Assembly (NCBI GenBank): GCA_949752735.1
Contig: OX457047.1
Span: forward strand, 10,495,872-10,559,871
DNA: 64,000 bases
Source: Lumbricus terrestris
Lineage: Eukaryota > Annelida > Clitellata > Crassiclitellata > Lumbricidae
Direction of reading: 5' to 3'
Under the pieces are notes generated by a model. It was not told the origin of the DNA and searched no databases. It was given only the letters and a program-made list of their open reading frames with translations. Both the position numbers and the translations under genes were made by a program. Shown in pieces: positions 21,003-32,771 of the stretch (positions are counted from its first letter, which is position 1; each line of letters starts with the position of its first letter).

Positions 21003-22218
21003 GATAATCTAAGTTGCTATTGTGTAGGCCTATTAGTACTTTTTTATTAAGTGCATGGTGATGGCTGCTTAAAGTGAATAAATTAGTCATTTGTTGCATT
21101 CTCTTGGGCCATTTGAGTCTAGGTTTCTTACATGATTGAAATGGTAGATCCCCAAAAATTGTCCCAGCTAGGCTCCGGCATTACCATATCACTTTCATGA
21201 TTCATCTTCATAACATTATCTGTCCATTGGCTTAAAATCCCTGAAGGGAATCCACTTCAGAGTCCTATCACTAAACTACAACTCACTACAATTATATACG
21301 CCCATGCAGCCTATAGATAATCTTCGAGAACTCTTCACCATCCAGCCACCGGGCACAACCCCCCCGCTCTGTATACTCCATCATTCTCCCATCTCAGTTT
21401 TCCTCGACCCCCAGTCACGGCTCATCGTGCGTTCTTCAACCGAGACTAATACCTAACTGCACCAACAATCTCTCTCCCGAATTCCGCAAATTGTCGGCTC
21501 GTCCTTCGTACGTTTCGCCGTTCACCGAACTGCAGCATCCGACTCACGAGGCTGCTCTATCTATCACGCCTCGGGTTCTGCACTCAAATTAACGTCTTAC
21601 CACTTCTGGAAATCATATCCTCAACCATCTGATCATCCACCTTCCAATCCTCGATCTCAGACATTTTTTCCTTCCATTGTATCCAATATTGCAATATTAT
21701 TGTCTGTTGTCTAATTCGTGTTTTTGATTGTTACAATCGGATGCAATCAAAAACCTTGATTGATTGGTTGAAATGATGGCTACTTCCTGCCCCTCTGTCT
21801 CCCTGGGAAATGGGCTCCGACTTCTTTCTGCCAACACTCTGACTCAACGCACCACTCGTGAATATATAAGGTGGTGATGATGATCTTCGTTTATTGGTTA
21901 TAATCCGGATGTCACATCGCATCCAGGTAGTGGCATGCAGGTACAAGTTGTCTGAACAGTAACAAAATAAAAATACAAAATTCAAAACACATACAAAGCC
22001 GACATCCAGCAACGGCACCCATCCCATAACAGACCTTGGCTTAGCCTTCAGGTGACGAAAAATTTTAAATTTTAATTCCCTAATGATGGGTGCCTGTTGT
22101 TTAGTTTTTCTGGTCAACGCAAGTTTGAAAGGTGAATTCACACGTAAGATAATGCAGTGAAATGTTGCAATGTTGCTACAAGCAACATGTATTGTGACGT
22201 CATAGACCGCTCACTCTG
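21002..22218. other. Upstream region of HCN, nothing recognised
   Basis: No gene or known repeat was identified. It could hold HCN promoter or 5' UTR sequence, but no core-promoter motif can be assigned with confidence. Confidence 0.5.
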
Positions 22219-22590
22219 GAATGTATATATGTATGTATGTGTGTATGTATGCATGTATGTATGTATGTATGTATGTATGTATGTATGTATGTATGTATGT
22301 ATGTATGTATGTATGTATGCATGCATGTATGTATGTATGTATGTATGTATGTATGTATGTATGTATGTATGTATGTATGCATGTATGTATGTATGTATGT
22401 ATGTATGTATGTATGTATGTATGTAGGTTTGTATGTATGTATGTATGTATGTATGTATGTATGCATGCATGTATGTATGTATGTATGTATGTATGTATGT
22501 ATGCATGTATGTATGTATGTATGTATGTATGTATGTATGTATGTATGTATGTATGTATGTATGTATGTAGGTTTGTATGTATGTATGTAT
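22219..22590. repeat. (TATG)n array, tail of SINE copy 1
   Basis: About 370 bp of TGTA repeats with occasional GCATGCATG and GTTTG interruptions, contiguous with the 3' end of the SINE at 22591-22803. On the minus strand it is that SINE's (CATA)n tail, expanded. Confidence 0.9.
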
Positions 22591-22803
22591 GTGCACTTGT
22601 TATAGCGCCCCTTCAAGCTCTCTACTCAGAGGCGCTCCCGACTGCAGAGCGGACACTGCATCAGAGTTTCACGCCGAAGCGCTGAGCAATTGCGAGGGAA
22701 GGACTTGCCCAAGGTCCCTACGCGGTGACTTGAGGTGGATTCGAACCTCGAACCTTCCGGCTTCAAGGCAACGACGCCATCACTACACCACCGCGTCCCA
22801 CAT
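22591..22803 (-). mobile_element. tRNA-derived SINE, copy 1
   Basis: On the minus strand there is a tRNA-like head with A box (tggtgtagtga) and perfect B box (ggttcgaatcc). Then comes a body with ccttgggcaagtccttccct, then a 3' end, ggagcgcctctgagtag...cttgaaggggcgctata. That 3' end matches the LINE tail at 4925-4980. The (CATA)n tail follows. RNA polymerase III promoter boxes plus a LINE-matching 3' end define a SINE mobilised by that LINE family. Confidence 0.88.
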
Positions 22804-22805
22804 AA

Positions 22806-22955
22806 TATTATGTATGTATGTATGTATGTATGTATGTATGTATGTATGTATGTATGTATGTATGTATGTATGTATGTATGTATGTATGTATGTATGTATG
22901 TATGTATGTATGTATGTATGTATGTATGTTTGTTTGTTTGTTTGTTTGTTTGTAT
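22806..22955. repeat. (TATG)n array, tail of SINE copy 2
   Basis: (TATG)n followed by (TTTG)n directly abutting the 3' end of SINE copy 2. Confidence 0.9.
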
Positions 22956-23166
22956 GTGCACTTGTTATAGCGCCCCTTCAAGCTCTCTCTACTCAGAGGC
23001 GCTCCCGAATGCAGAGCGGACACTGCATCGGAGTTTCACGCCGAAGCGCTGAACAATTGTGAGTGAAGGACTTGCCCAAGGTCCCTACGCGGTGACTTGA
23101 GGTGGATTCGAACCTCGAACCTTCCGGCTTCAAGGCAACGACGCCACCACTAGACCACCGCGCCCC
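22956..23166 (-). mobile_element. tRNA-derived SINE, copy 2
   Basis: Close copy of 22591-22803 in the same orientation, with the B box at 23104-23114 (as ggattcgaacc on plus). It ends in a (CATA)n tail and is flanked on its 5' side by more TATG, so it inserted into a TATG array. Confidence 0.88.
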
Positions 23167-23718
23167 ATGTATGTATGTATGTATGACTGTCAAGGTAGAA
23201 GGGTAAGCGAGCACAGTTAGATAACATGAGATGAACTTTTAGATCTTGCATAGTGATGGATGTATTGTAGGTCTAGCAACTTTTGTGATTGAAATGACTC
23301 GACAATAATCGTCTCTCATTCATTTAGATTAAAAGATGGCCGACCTACATTTAATCAGTCGATAAGAAATTCTTAATTGGTAGAAAATCAAGTAGTAATA
23401 GCAATAGTAATAGTAACAGTAATAGTAACAGTAATGGTAATAGTAACAGTAATAGTAATAGTATTAGTAATAGTGAGCTGTTCAACAACAGCAGAAAAGA
23501 CGAGTGCAGTATTTCAGAAGAGACACAAGTAACTGAATATTTATCTAAGGAAGGACACGAGTAACTGAATATTTATCTAAGAAAGAAATCGGTAGAAACG
23601 GGAATACGGAAAAAAAGACAATATAATCTTAGTCAACTTGTGTCGAGATTATCGGATTTTCTGTATAGGACCACGCAAGACAATAAATAAGACGAGTAGT
23701 TAATTCGCTTAAGCAATG
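23167..23718. other. Intergenic with (AGTAAT)n
   Basis: An imperfect AGTAAT/AGTAAC repeat lies at 23394-23474. A short duplicated phrase, gtaactgaatatttatctaa, occurs twice (23528 and 23561). No gene. Confidence 0.6.
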
Positions 23719-24083
23719 ATCAGTGGCGGTGCCAGGTGGCTCGGAGCAGGGGGCTTAGCCCCCAAAAAGGTGATCAGTTTTTTGGATAGGGAAAATGAAA
23801 TATTTTCTCGAGATTTCGACTTAGCCCCCACCCCTAAAAAGGTCATGATGGTCTTTTGGGACAGGGAAAATAAAATATCTGCAGGAGATTTCGACCAAAC
23901 GACTTTAATAAAGATCGTCAGCTTTTCGAATTGTGAAAATGATTATGAGATACTTTCTTGAGAAATTAAGGAGAATGAAAAAGGAAAATTTCCTACGCGA
24001 TTCTTCCCCATCGACTTCTGGACCAGGCCTCTGACCATAGGGACCATGGGCAACAAAACTGAAATCCTGGCTACGCCACTGAT
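23719..24083. mobile_element. Short non-autonomous DNA transposon, hAT-like termini
   Basis: Terminal inverted repeats atcagtggcggtgccagg (left) and its near-inverse cctggctacgccactgat (right) match at 16 of 18 positions. An 8-bp word, gcaatgat, sits at the left edge and 3 bp beyond the right edge, close to but not a clean target duplication. CAGTGGCG termini fit hAT-type elements. No transposase. Confidence 0.65.
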
Positions 24084-24500
24084 GGCAATGATGCCATGTT
24101 AGTCACGTCTCGAATGAGTAACTCACGTTCAGCAGCATCGGGGACGGACACACTGAGCTACTGACACGTCTGAAGCACTCGAATTTGCTTACTCGTCTGA
24201 ATTCTTTGGTTACTCCTAGTTGGCTACTCGCTGTCAAATCCACGGATCGTTCAAACAACCTCGTCTACCAAAGTAATACGAGGCAGCTATTAGTACAGTA
24301 TATCAGGCCTACGACAGTGAAATATTATGCGATATAACTTCGCCACTGTTCTCCCTGCGTTGTGCCAGTACAAAGCGTGGATAAAGGAGGAGGGCGACGT
24401 CAATAATCTTTGTTATTACACATGCAGTGTCGCAAAATGATGATGACTATGATGAAATTACTGATTACGACGACGATGATAAAGACGAGATTGTGACTGC
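24084..24500. other. Intergenic, nothing recognised
   Basis: No supported feature. Confidence 0.5.
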
Positions 24501-24507
24501 GACTATA

Positions 24508-24594
24508 ACGATGATGATGATGATGATGATGATGACAACAACGACGACGACGATGATGTTGATGTTGTTGACGACGATGATGATGATAACGAAA

Positions 24595-24630
<36 letters not shown>

Positions 24631-24672
24631 CTGATGCTGCTGCTGCTGCTGCTGATGATGATGATGATAACG
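24508..24672. repeat. (GAT)n microsatellite
   Basis: GAT/GAC/GCT trinucleotide tract. Confidence 0.9.
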
Positions 24673-25010
24673 GTTGATTATCCATTGGAGCTGAAGTCAT
24701 ATAGTGAGAGCGTCTTAGTCCGTTGTGCGATTAAGACTCAAGGTCTCGTGTCCTTGAGATAACGATGACTATTAATTTTAGACGAACGATTTCAAGGCCA
24801 TCATCCACCGTCGACCAAATGAACGCAATTAACGCACGTACATGTACCAACTTCCTATATCACCATATATTTCTTTTTTCTTTGCCTTCCTTTCTTTCTC
24901 CCTCACCCCCCTCCCCCCTCGCCCCCATGCATATCTGTCGTACATGTACGTCCTCTTTTCATTCGCCATATCTTCGTATCTGTCTTTTTCATGCACCTCA
25001 TCCACTCTCT
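24673..25010. other. Intergenic, pyrimidine-rich to the right
   Basis: No gene supported. Confidence 0.4.
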
Positions 25011-25210
25011 GTCAGTCTGTCTCTGTCTGTCTGTCTGTCTGTCTGTCTGACTGTCTGCAACTGTCTCTTTATCTATGTCTGCCTGTCTGTCAGTATGTTT
25101 CTGTCTGTATGTTATGTCTATGTCTGTCTGTCTGTCTCTCTGTCTGTGTCTCTATATCTATGTCTGTCTATGTATCTGTCTGTCTCTCTCTCTTTCTCTC
25201 TGTCTGTATC
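25011..25210. repeat. (TCTG)n microsatellite
   Basis: Imperfect TCTG/TCTC repeats giving spurious Ser/Leu/Val/Cys frames. Confidence 0.9.
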
Positions 25211-25399
25211 ACTGGGCGATACTGACCATTAACTTATAAGACTTCATCCTCCGTGACTTAGATAAACTAGTAATTTTTTCAACGACATGTTCCGTGCGAT
25301 GGTATCGACATATTATTTGGACTCATTGAAGTTCAGACGCACAGAGACATGCATCTACATATACGTGTACATGTACACACACATGTAGACGTACATGTA

Positions 25400-25548
25400 G
25401 GCCGACGCTGACGAGGAGACAGAGGCAGACACAGAGGCACACACAAAGGAAGAGCCGTCGACAGAAACAAATGCAGAGGCATAGAGAGAGACATAGACAG
25501 AGAGAGAGAGACAGAGACAGCGATACAGAGACATAGACAGACAGAGAT

Positions 25549-25627
<79 letters not shown>

Positions 25628-25725
25628 GACAGAGACAGAGACAGAGACAGAGAGACAGAGAGACAGAGAGAGATAGAGAGAGACAGACAGACAGACAGAG
25701 AGACAGAGAGACAGAGAGAAAGGCA
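25400..25725. repeat. (GA)n and (ACAG)n microsatellite
   Basis: Purine-rich tract with a pure (GA)n core at 25555-25618; degenerate GACAGA repeats continue to about 25880. Confidence 0.9.
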
Positions 25726-25880
25726 GACGCATATATACAGAGGCATGAATGGGTAAAAGATGCATATTCGCAGATACAGAGACATCATGAGCAGTAGAGT
25801 CAGAAAAAAGGACATGAAGAGAAACAGAGACAGAGACATGGACAGAGACAGAAACATGAACAGAGATGGAGACGGAGGCT

Positions 25881-26254
25881 GAGACGACGAGGGACAAAAG
25901 ACGAAGGTATTCAGGCAGATCATGGAACGACAAAAGACAGCAGGAAAGGATAGCAATAATAATTTTAGCATCAATGAAGAAAGCAGTAAGGTAAGGAGAC
26001 AGCGGGGGTCATAGTACGCATCAGGCCATGGCATACTTCACAAGGCCAGCATCGATAGCATTTCACATACGACAGGATAATGACAACCAGTGGAATAGTT
26101 CATCAGTGAAATTATAACTGCTTCGAACAATATTATTATGTAGGTAGCCATGTTATAGCATCAACACTCAACAGACCTATAAATAATAGTTGTAAACCAT
26201 AGACTGTAAACTCTATAGTTACGCAGCATGACCCAAATAGATAACACACTCTCA
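25881..26254. other. Intergenic, nothing recognised
   Basis: No supported feature. Confidence 0.4.
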
Positions 26255-26430
26255 CAAACTCTCACACACTAACACACTCTCTCACACACACACACACACA
26301 CACAGACACACACTCACCCACTCTCACACACACAATACACACATGTACATACACACACACTAACCCCCTCCCCCACACACACTCTCTCACACATACACAC
26401 ACTTCACACAAGCACACGCACACACACGCA
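26255..26430. repeat. (CA)n-rich microsatellite
   Basis: CACA/CTCA repeats. Confidence 0.9.
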
Positions 26431-27337
26431 TAATAATATTATATGCGCTGACATTTGTTGTATATAATACTCGACTGCATTAGATGTGGAGAGGGATGGA
26501 TGACGAAGATGGAAGAAGGAAGTGCAGCAGCAGCAGTCTTTACATCGCCGATGCCATCGAATGATGGTGGCGTCCATAACTACCTCTCTGTTTGTGTCTC
26601 TGACTCTGTCTGTCTGTCTGTCTGTCTCACTTTCCGTCTGTCTCACTCTTTTCCCCTCACTTTCTTCCAGTCCAGTTGCCCGGGGCAACGCTTTATTCTA
26701 GACTCGTTCAGGTCAACTGGGTCAACAGGCATTCAACGAAGACATCAGATATTTACCATCAACTACACAATACACAAAAAATACACATATCTATTAATAC
26801 ATTACACATAGCTATTAATACATTATACATACTCATCATATTATTATGTATGTGAATGCATAATTATATACGTATATGTATGCATACGTTTTTGTATCAT
26901 AGTAACGGTAGATGGGTATACTTATGTAATAATATATATATACATATTACGGACATTGTTTCTCCTCATCAGACTATTCATACAAAAAATAAACCTTACA
27001 TTCGCTTAAATCGACATTATGTAACAAATATCAAGCTTAAACGCACTTTCGAATGACATAGTCATAATTTATTCATACTTATAAATAAATATACATTATA
27101 CATAATATATATGTGTATCATGCATGTTTTATCTCATCTATATATTACAAATGAATCCATGTCTGATATATGTATAATATAATGCGGATAACATGAATAA
27201 ATGGGTCTAGCCTACATTACGTGTTAACATAATAGGAAGACAAAAAGACACAATACATCCATGACTTTTTTGCAGGTCATTGAGAAATTTGAAAGGTTTC
27301 GGTATCCACGATCGCAAATGATACAGTGATTACATGA
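26431..27337. other. Intergenic, AT-rich
   Basis: A short TCTG patch lies near 26605-26650, then AT-rich DNA with many short palindromic ATATAT words. No gene supported. Confidence 0.5.
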
Positions 27338-27349
27338 TGATGATGATTG

Positions 27350-27420
<71 letters not shown>

Positions 27421-27426
27421 TTGATG
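27338..27426. repeat. (GAT)n microsatellite
   Basis: About 25 consecutive GAT units; the poly-His frame on the minus strand is an artefact. Confidence 0.95.
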
Positions 27427-27819
27427 GTAATTCCTGAATGTGCTTCGCTTGTAGGCTAAAGATACGAACCGCTTCAATTTTCTCGGCCGCGGCTTATCGG
27501 CTAGTCCGCTGAACAATCATCTGGCCCTTGTCCTATCAGTAACCCCAACAAATGCACTTATTAATGGACAGATAAGGGAACAGGCAGAGGTCCTTGTGAA
27601 ACACCTCAGGGGGTTGATTCATGGACCGCCACCCCTCCCTTACCCAACCCAGAACTTCGGCCAGATGAATTCCTGAGGGACGAGCGAGCACAGAGAGGTC
27701 TGTTGTTGTTTCGTAATAATGCAACAACTGTCTTTTGTCTTATCCAGAAACACTGAGGCAGAGGTAGACGTCATGCCAGATATACAGATGCAATCAGAAG
27801 TGAAGGAAGGCGGAGGCTT

Positions 27820-27822
<3 letters not shown>
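27427..27822. other. Intergenic, nothing recognised
   Basis: No supported gene. Confidence 0.4.
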
Positions 27823-27852
<30 letters not shown>

Positions 27853-27915
27853 GAGAGACAGAGATGCCGAGAGAGAGAGACAGAGAGCGAGAGAGACAGA
27901 TAGTGAGATGCAAAG
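27823..27915. repeat. (ACAG)n/(GA)n microsatellite
   Basis: Simple purine-rich repeats. Confidence 0.9.
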
Positions 27916-28584
27916 ATAGTCAGAGGGAGAGAAGGAGAAGAATAGAGTCAAGCAAGTCCACGTGAATTAGAGATTAAGAGGAACCCATGGCAGACACAAT
28001 CGAAACAAGGATATTATGCGAAAGAAACAGGAAATGACGTCTGTTATGTATAGGCTACTTTTTTACGTTGCTAGGCATGTGAAGAGAGAAGCACGCAATC
28101 ACTTATCTTCTCTGCATCATAGCAAAACATTAATTGAACTCCGAAACCGTTCGTCTGTGCATGCTTTTATTTATTTATGTTGAATATTTTTGCCTCGAAG
28201 ACTTGAATATGTATAATATTGTATATACGTAAGGGCAGAATATGATTAGGGTGGTAGAAAAAGAAGCTCTTTGGAAGTGTAGTCCATTTCTACGTCTCTG
28301 ACGAACACAAGAAGGCGCCATGGGTTGACATTTTGCAGCTGCTGTATGCTTTTCGCTGCAGCCTGATACAGAGACTCTGAACATCAGGCCCTCCATGCAT
28401 GGACGGGAATTCAATTGGATGGGTTCTACGCGTGTGCGTGTGCCCATCACTGGTGAATCTTCTCGATTTCTATGCATAGTTTGCTTGCTAATCACTTACC
28501 GACTCGTAATGACAATTAGCTCCGTTGGCTAGGTTGAGTTTTTTCGTAGTTGAAAAACAATGAAGAAGCTACATGTATAATATA
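27916..28584. other. Intergenic, nothing recognised
   Basis: No supported feature. Confidence 0.5.
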
Positions 28585-29212
28585 CACGGTGTTCGAAAAA
28601 AAACCGAACCTCTACAACAAATAAAGAAATTAGCACCACACATGTAAAAATATTATTGAGAATAGAACTATTTTATTCCCAGCTATAAACTTAGCTAGTC
28701 TTTATAATTATATCCTATTCCAGTTAAAACTTGAAGTCATTTAGAATGTTTCAAACAGCGTATAGAGCGACTGAGCTAACGGTGGCAAACAAGCAGGCAT
28801 GGCTTGAGCGATCAAGACAGTTGTTAATGCGCTATAGCCTGCAAACTTGGTAGGCCTACATTTCAAACAACCTAGACCTTAATTCCGTGTACTATAAAAT
28901 CTGGTATGTGATTCAAGAAAAGTTTGTAAGAAAAGGTACGCGATGTCGGAGAACTACGTCAGCGTATGATACAGGAATGGGACGAATTTGATCAAGCTGT
29001 AATCGATTCAGCAATTAATCAGTGGCGACCGCGTATATATGCGTGTGTTGAGGCCGTAGGAGGAAATTTTGAACATACATTATAACTAACAAATGATACT
29101 TATCTGATTCTTGTCCTTTAAACTGAAGTTTCTCCATATATATTTTAATGTACAAATTATTACACAAATTATCGTATCAATAAGAGAGGTTCGGTTTTTT
29201 CCGAACACCGTG
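28585..29212 (+). mobile_element. Internally deleted Tc1/mariner element
   Basis: Terminal inverted repeats start cacggtgttcg and end cgaacaccgtg; 28 bp match with one gap and one substitution. TA dinucleotides (TATA on both sides) flank them, as in Tc1/mariner insertions. Only the C-terminal end of a transposase remains inside (28951-29085). Confidence 0.85.
28951..29085 (+). pseudogene. Tc1/mariner transposase C-terminal fragment
   Basis: A 44-codon frame ending in TAA reads ...INQWRPRIYACVEAVGGNFE.... This is the typical end of Tc1/mariner-family transposases, where a W-R-R-cysteine stretch precedes GGxFEH and the stop. The catalytic DDE/D part is absent, so the product is inactive. Identification rests on this short motif and the flanking inverted repeats. 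Confidence 0.75.
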
Positions 29213-29559
29213 TATATGTACGACTACATACAGGGCTCTGAAAGCATTGATTGCTTGATTTGCATTGATTTGATTGCATGTGTCCTTTGCATTCACACAT
29301 TTATATAACTTCTCTTCAAGAGATACACTCGGCGTATCTCATGTTCCGTTGTTGACAGCACTTCCCACTTTACTCGCAGACTAAAAATTTCAAAATATTA
29401 ATTATTATTTGCTATTTTACAACTGCCGCATCTTTTATTTGCATGCATGAAGTGTCAGAAGACTGATTGTTAGCTTTATATGTCCATCTTTTATTAATCG
29501 ACAAAGATTGTCTGTCTCAATGTTAGTCTTCGTCTCTCTCTCGCTTCTCGTTCACTCTC
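29213..29559. other. Intergenic, nothing recognised
   Basis: AT-rich, no supported feature. Confidence 0.4.
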
Positions 29560-30200
<641 letters not shown>

Positions 30201-30539
30201 TGTGCGTCTCTATAAGATTGCACTTGATATAGCGCCTTTTGATAGTAATTGTAGTTAACTATGTGTGTGTAATGGTGGATGAGTGTGTGTGCGTGTGGTA
30301 ATATGTGGGAGAACTTAGGCCTGATAAAGAAGACCACGCTGACAGTTGCAGAAATTGGACTTGATAATCTGGACCGCGCTGACGGAGGGAAAACTTTGTC
30401 CTACTTCTTTCCGTGTCTTTGCCAGTGGATGGCGTGGCATACGGACAGGGACCGCGGCACTCATTTTGGAAGGAGGCAGACGGACAAAGGGAGAAAGCAA
30501 GCAGAAACAGCCGTTTCTGCTGATGCGAATCTGGAAGTG

Positions 30540-30548
30540 TATAAAAGG
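30540..30548 (+). promoter_or_regulatory. TATA box of the 5' LTR
   Basis: tataaaagg about 340 bp into the LTR, preserved at 36044-36052. Likely marks the start of R about 30 bp downstream. Confidence 0.55.
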
Positions 30549-30685
30549 GAGTGAAGACGAACAATCGAGGCCTTTCACGTTGTGTTCGATCAGGAGAGTC
30601 GACGTTGTGCTCGTTCGAGGAGATGATGTGAATTGCGGCCCGCCGCGCCCTGGCGATCGATGGTCCAGGACGGCGTTAAAGATTA

Positions 30686-32771
30686 CACTGGTCAACATAG
30701 AAATCGTTACTGACTGGAAAAGGCCCTAATGTGTAGCATCTTGGTGTGCTGAACACGAATATAACCATAAAAAGTTTTTATTGGCTCTCGTTTTGAAAAT
30801 ATTTCCTATAGTTCATTTCTTATGTTTCACCATGTAAATTTATGCAGTAGAACTGCGACAATATCCTAAATAAGTCTAGAATGATGTAATATTCCACCTC
30901 GTTGCATAATCCCATCATGGACACATCATGCACAGTTGATTTTTTTTTATTACGTCCGTTTTGCTTACTTCGGATGCAAGGTTGGTGACCAAGACAAGCC
31001 ATGGGCCCCGCATATAATATGCTGTGCTACATGTACAACACAGCTTTCACAGTGGTTGAATGGCAAAAGACCATCAATGCCGTTTGCAGTTCCCGTGGTG
31101 TGGAGAGAGCAAAGCAACCACTTAGATGACTTACTTCTGCTTGGTTCCTCCTCTTTCCGGTGGAATAACGAAGCAAAGGAAGTCGACAATAGTCTACCCA
31201 AACATTCCGTCTGCATTGAGACCAGTTCCACATGGTGATGGACTTCCTAATCCAGAACCTCCAGCAGAATATAATTTCGTTGATTCATCTGATGAGGACA
31301 AGGGTGAGCTGACATGTTCTTCTCCTGGTCCGTCAGCGTGCAGTGATCCCGATTTTCACTGTGGTGCATCATCAACCCCACACAGAATAACACAGGAAGA
31401 ACTAAATGACCTTGTTCGTGATTTGGACTTATCCAAAAACAAGGCAGAGTTGCTAGGATCAAGACTCCAACAATGGAATCTTCTAGAAGAAGATGTCACA
31501 ATCACTAAGTCTTCAAATAGAAAGCGCCATCAGCAGTTGGAACCTTTCTTCGTGAAGGAAGGTAATCTGGTATTCTGTTCCAATATTGACGACCTCATGA
31601 ATGCCTTACAGATCACTCATGACCCACAAGAATGGAGACTCTTTGTAAACTCTTCGACACTGAGTCTTAAGGCTGTGCTTTTGCTCAATGGAAACCGTCT
31701 TCCATCTATTCCATTAGCGCATGCTGTCCACATGAAAAAGACATACGATAACCTAAAACAGCTACTGCATTAGGCCTACATTGACTATAACAGGTACAAA
31801 TGGCACCTGTGCGGTGATTTGAAGGTAGTTGCCATTTTAATGGGACTGCAGCAAGGATATACAAAATATATGTGTTTCTTGTGTGAGTGGGATGATCGGG
31901 CAAGAGAGTTGCACTACGTGCAGAAGGAATGGACTCCCAGACAAAACATGGCAGTTGGACAGAAGAATATCCAGCACCCAGCTCTGGTCGAGGCTCACAA
32001 AATCCTACTACCACCCCTTCACATCAAACTAGGTTTGGTGAAGAACTTCGTGAAAGCCATGGACCGCACTTCGCCAGCTTTCCGATACCTGCATGAAAAA
32101 TTCCCTCGACTCAGCGAAGCAAAGATTAAAGAGGGAGTTTTCGTGGGTCCTCAGATTAGAGAACTTTTCAAAGATGACCGCTTCAACAACTTGCTGGAGG
32201 GTGATGCGAAACAAGCATGGAATGTTTTTCGTCTAGTACATGTCTACAGACTTTCTGGGGAATGTTAGGGCAGAAAATTACAAGGAACTAGTAGAAGACA
32301 TGCTCAAGCAGTACCAGAAATTTTGCTACAATATGTCGCTGAAGATGCATTTCCTTCACTCCCATCTGGATTTCTTCCCTGACAACTGTGGTATGGTTAG
32401 TGACGAACATGGCGAACGCTTTCATCAAGATATCGAAACAATGGAGCAAAGGTATCAGAGGAAATGGTCCACTACAATGTTGGCTGACTACTGCTGGACA
32501 CTCCGCAGATATGCTAACGAACAGCTGTACAAGAGACAGGCAAAAAAATCTAAGAACTAGTCTATGACCTGGTTTTTACAAATATTAACCGTCAGTGTAT
32601 CACTATTGGAATGCATTGTGCGCTATAAAATTACTTCATTTGAGATTACAAAAAAACTAGAGCCAATTAAGCAATTTCACTGTCATATTCGTGTTCAGCA
32701 CATGAAAATTGATAAGAACTGACTAATTTCATTTCAGTAACATGACTTTTGTAAAAATTTGTTGTCCAGTG
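30686..32771 (+). mobile_element. CACTA/CMC-like DNA transposon nested in the LTR
   Basis: Ends cactggtcaaca... and ...tgttgtccagtg, 12-bp terminal inverted repeats with one mismatch. Subterminal inverted copies of gtgctgaacacgaatat and ttggctctmgttt lie further in. Target duplication is TTA (30683-30685, 32772-32774), proven by the uninterrupted site in the 3' LTR (36187-36189). CACT- ends plus a 3-bp duplication fit the CACTA/Mirage/Chapaev superfamily; that class is inference. Confidence 0.85.
30936..32560 (+). pseudogene. Transposase pseudogene of CACTA-like element
   Basis: Coding pieces in order: 30966-31126 (Cys-rich start with DKPWAPH and CCATC), 31127-31773, 31774-32236 and 32240-32560. 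The last two pieces carry LPPLHIKLGL, FVGPQIREL, SLKMHFLHSHLDFFPDNCG and SDEHGERFHQDI. This matches a conserved family of 'uncharacterized' invertebrate proteins that I recognise as transposon-borne. Breaks are a frame change near 31126, an in-frame TAG at 31771-31773 within taggcctac, and a frame change near 32237. The acidic DSSDEDKG segment separates the zinc-binding and catalytic-like regions. Not functional as it stands. Confidence 0.75.

Noticed and set aside
20307..21050. A 247-codon plus-strand frame over the HCN exon
   Set aside because: Shadow of the HCN exon and the GAT repeat; poly-Pro and poly-Asp segments come from CCG and GAT tracts.
22734..22800. Possible tRNA genes at 22734-22800 and 23101-23166 (minus)
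   Set aside because: Both have A and B boxes but are heads of SINE copies, followed by a shared body and LINE-like tail.
22138..22961. MYVCMYVCM and HTYIHTYI frames
   Set aside because: Translation of (TATG)n arrays attached to SINEs, not proteins.
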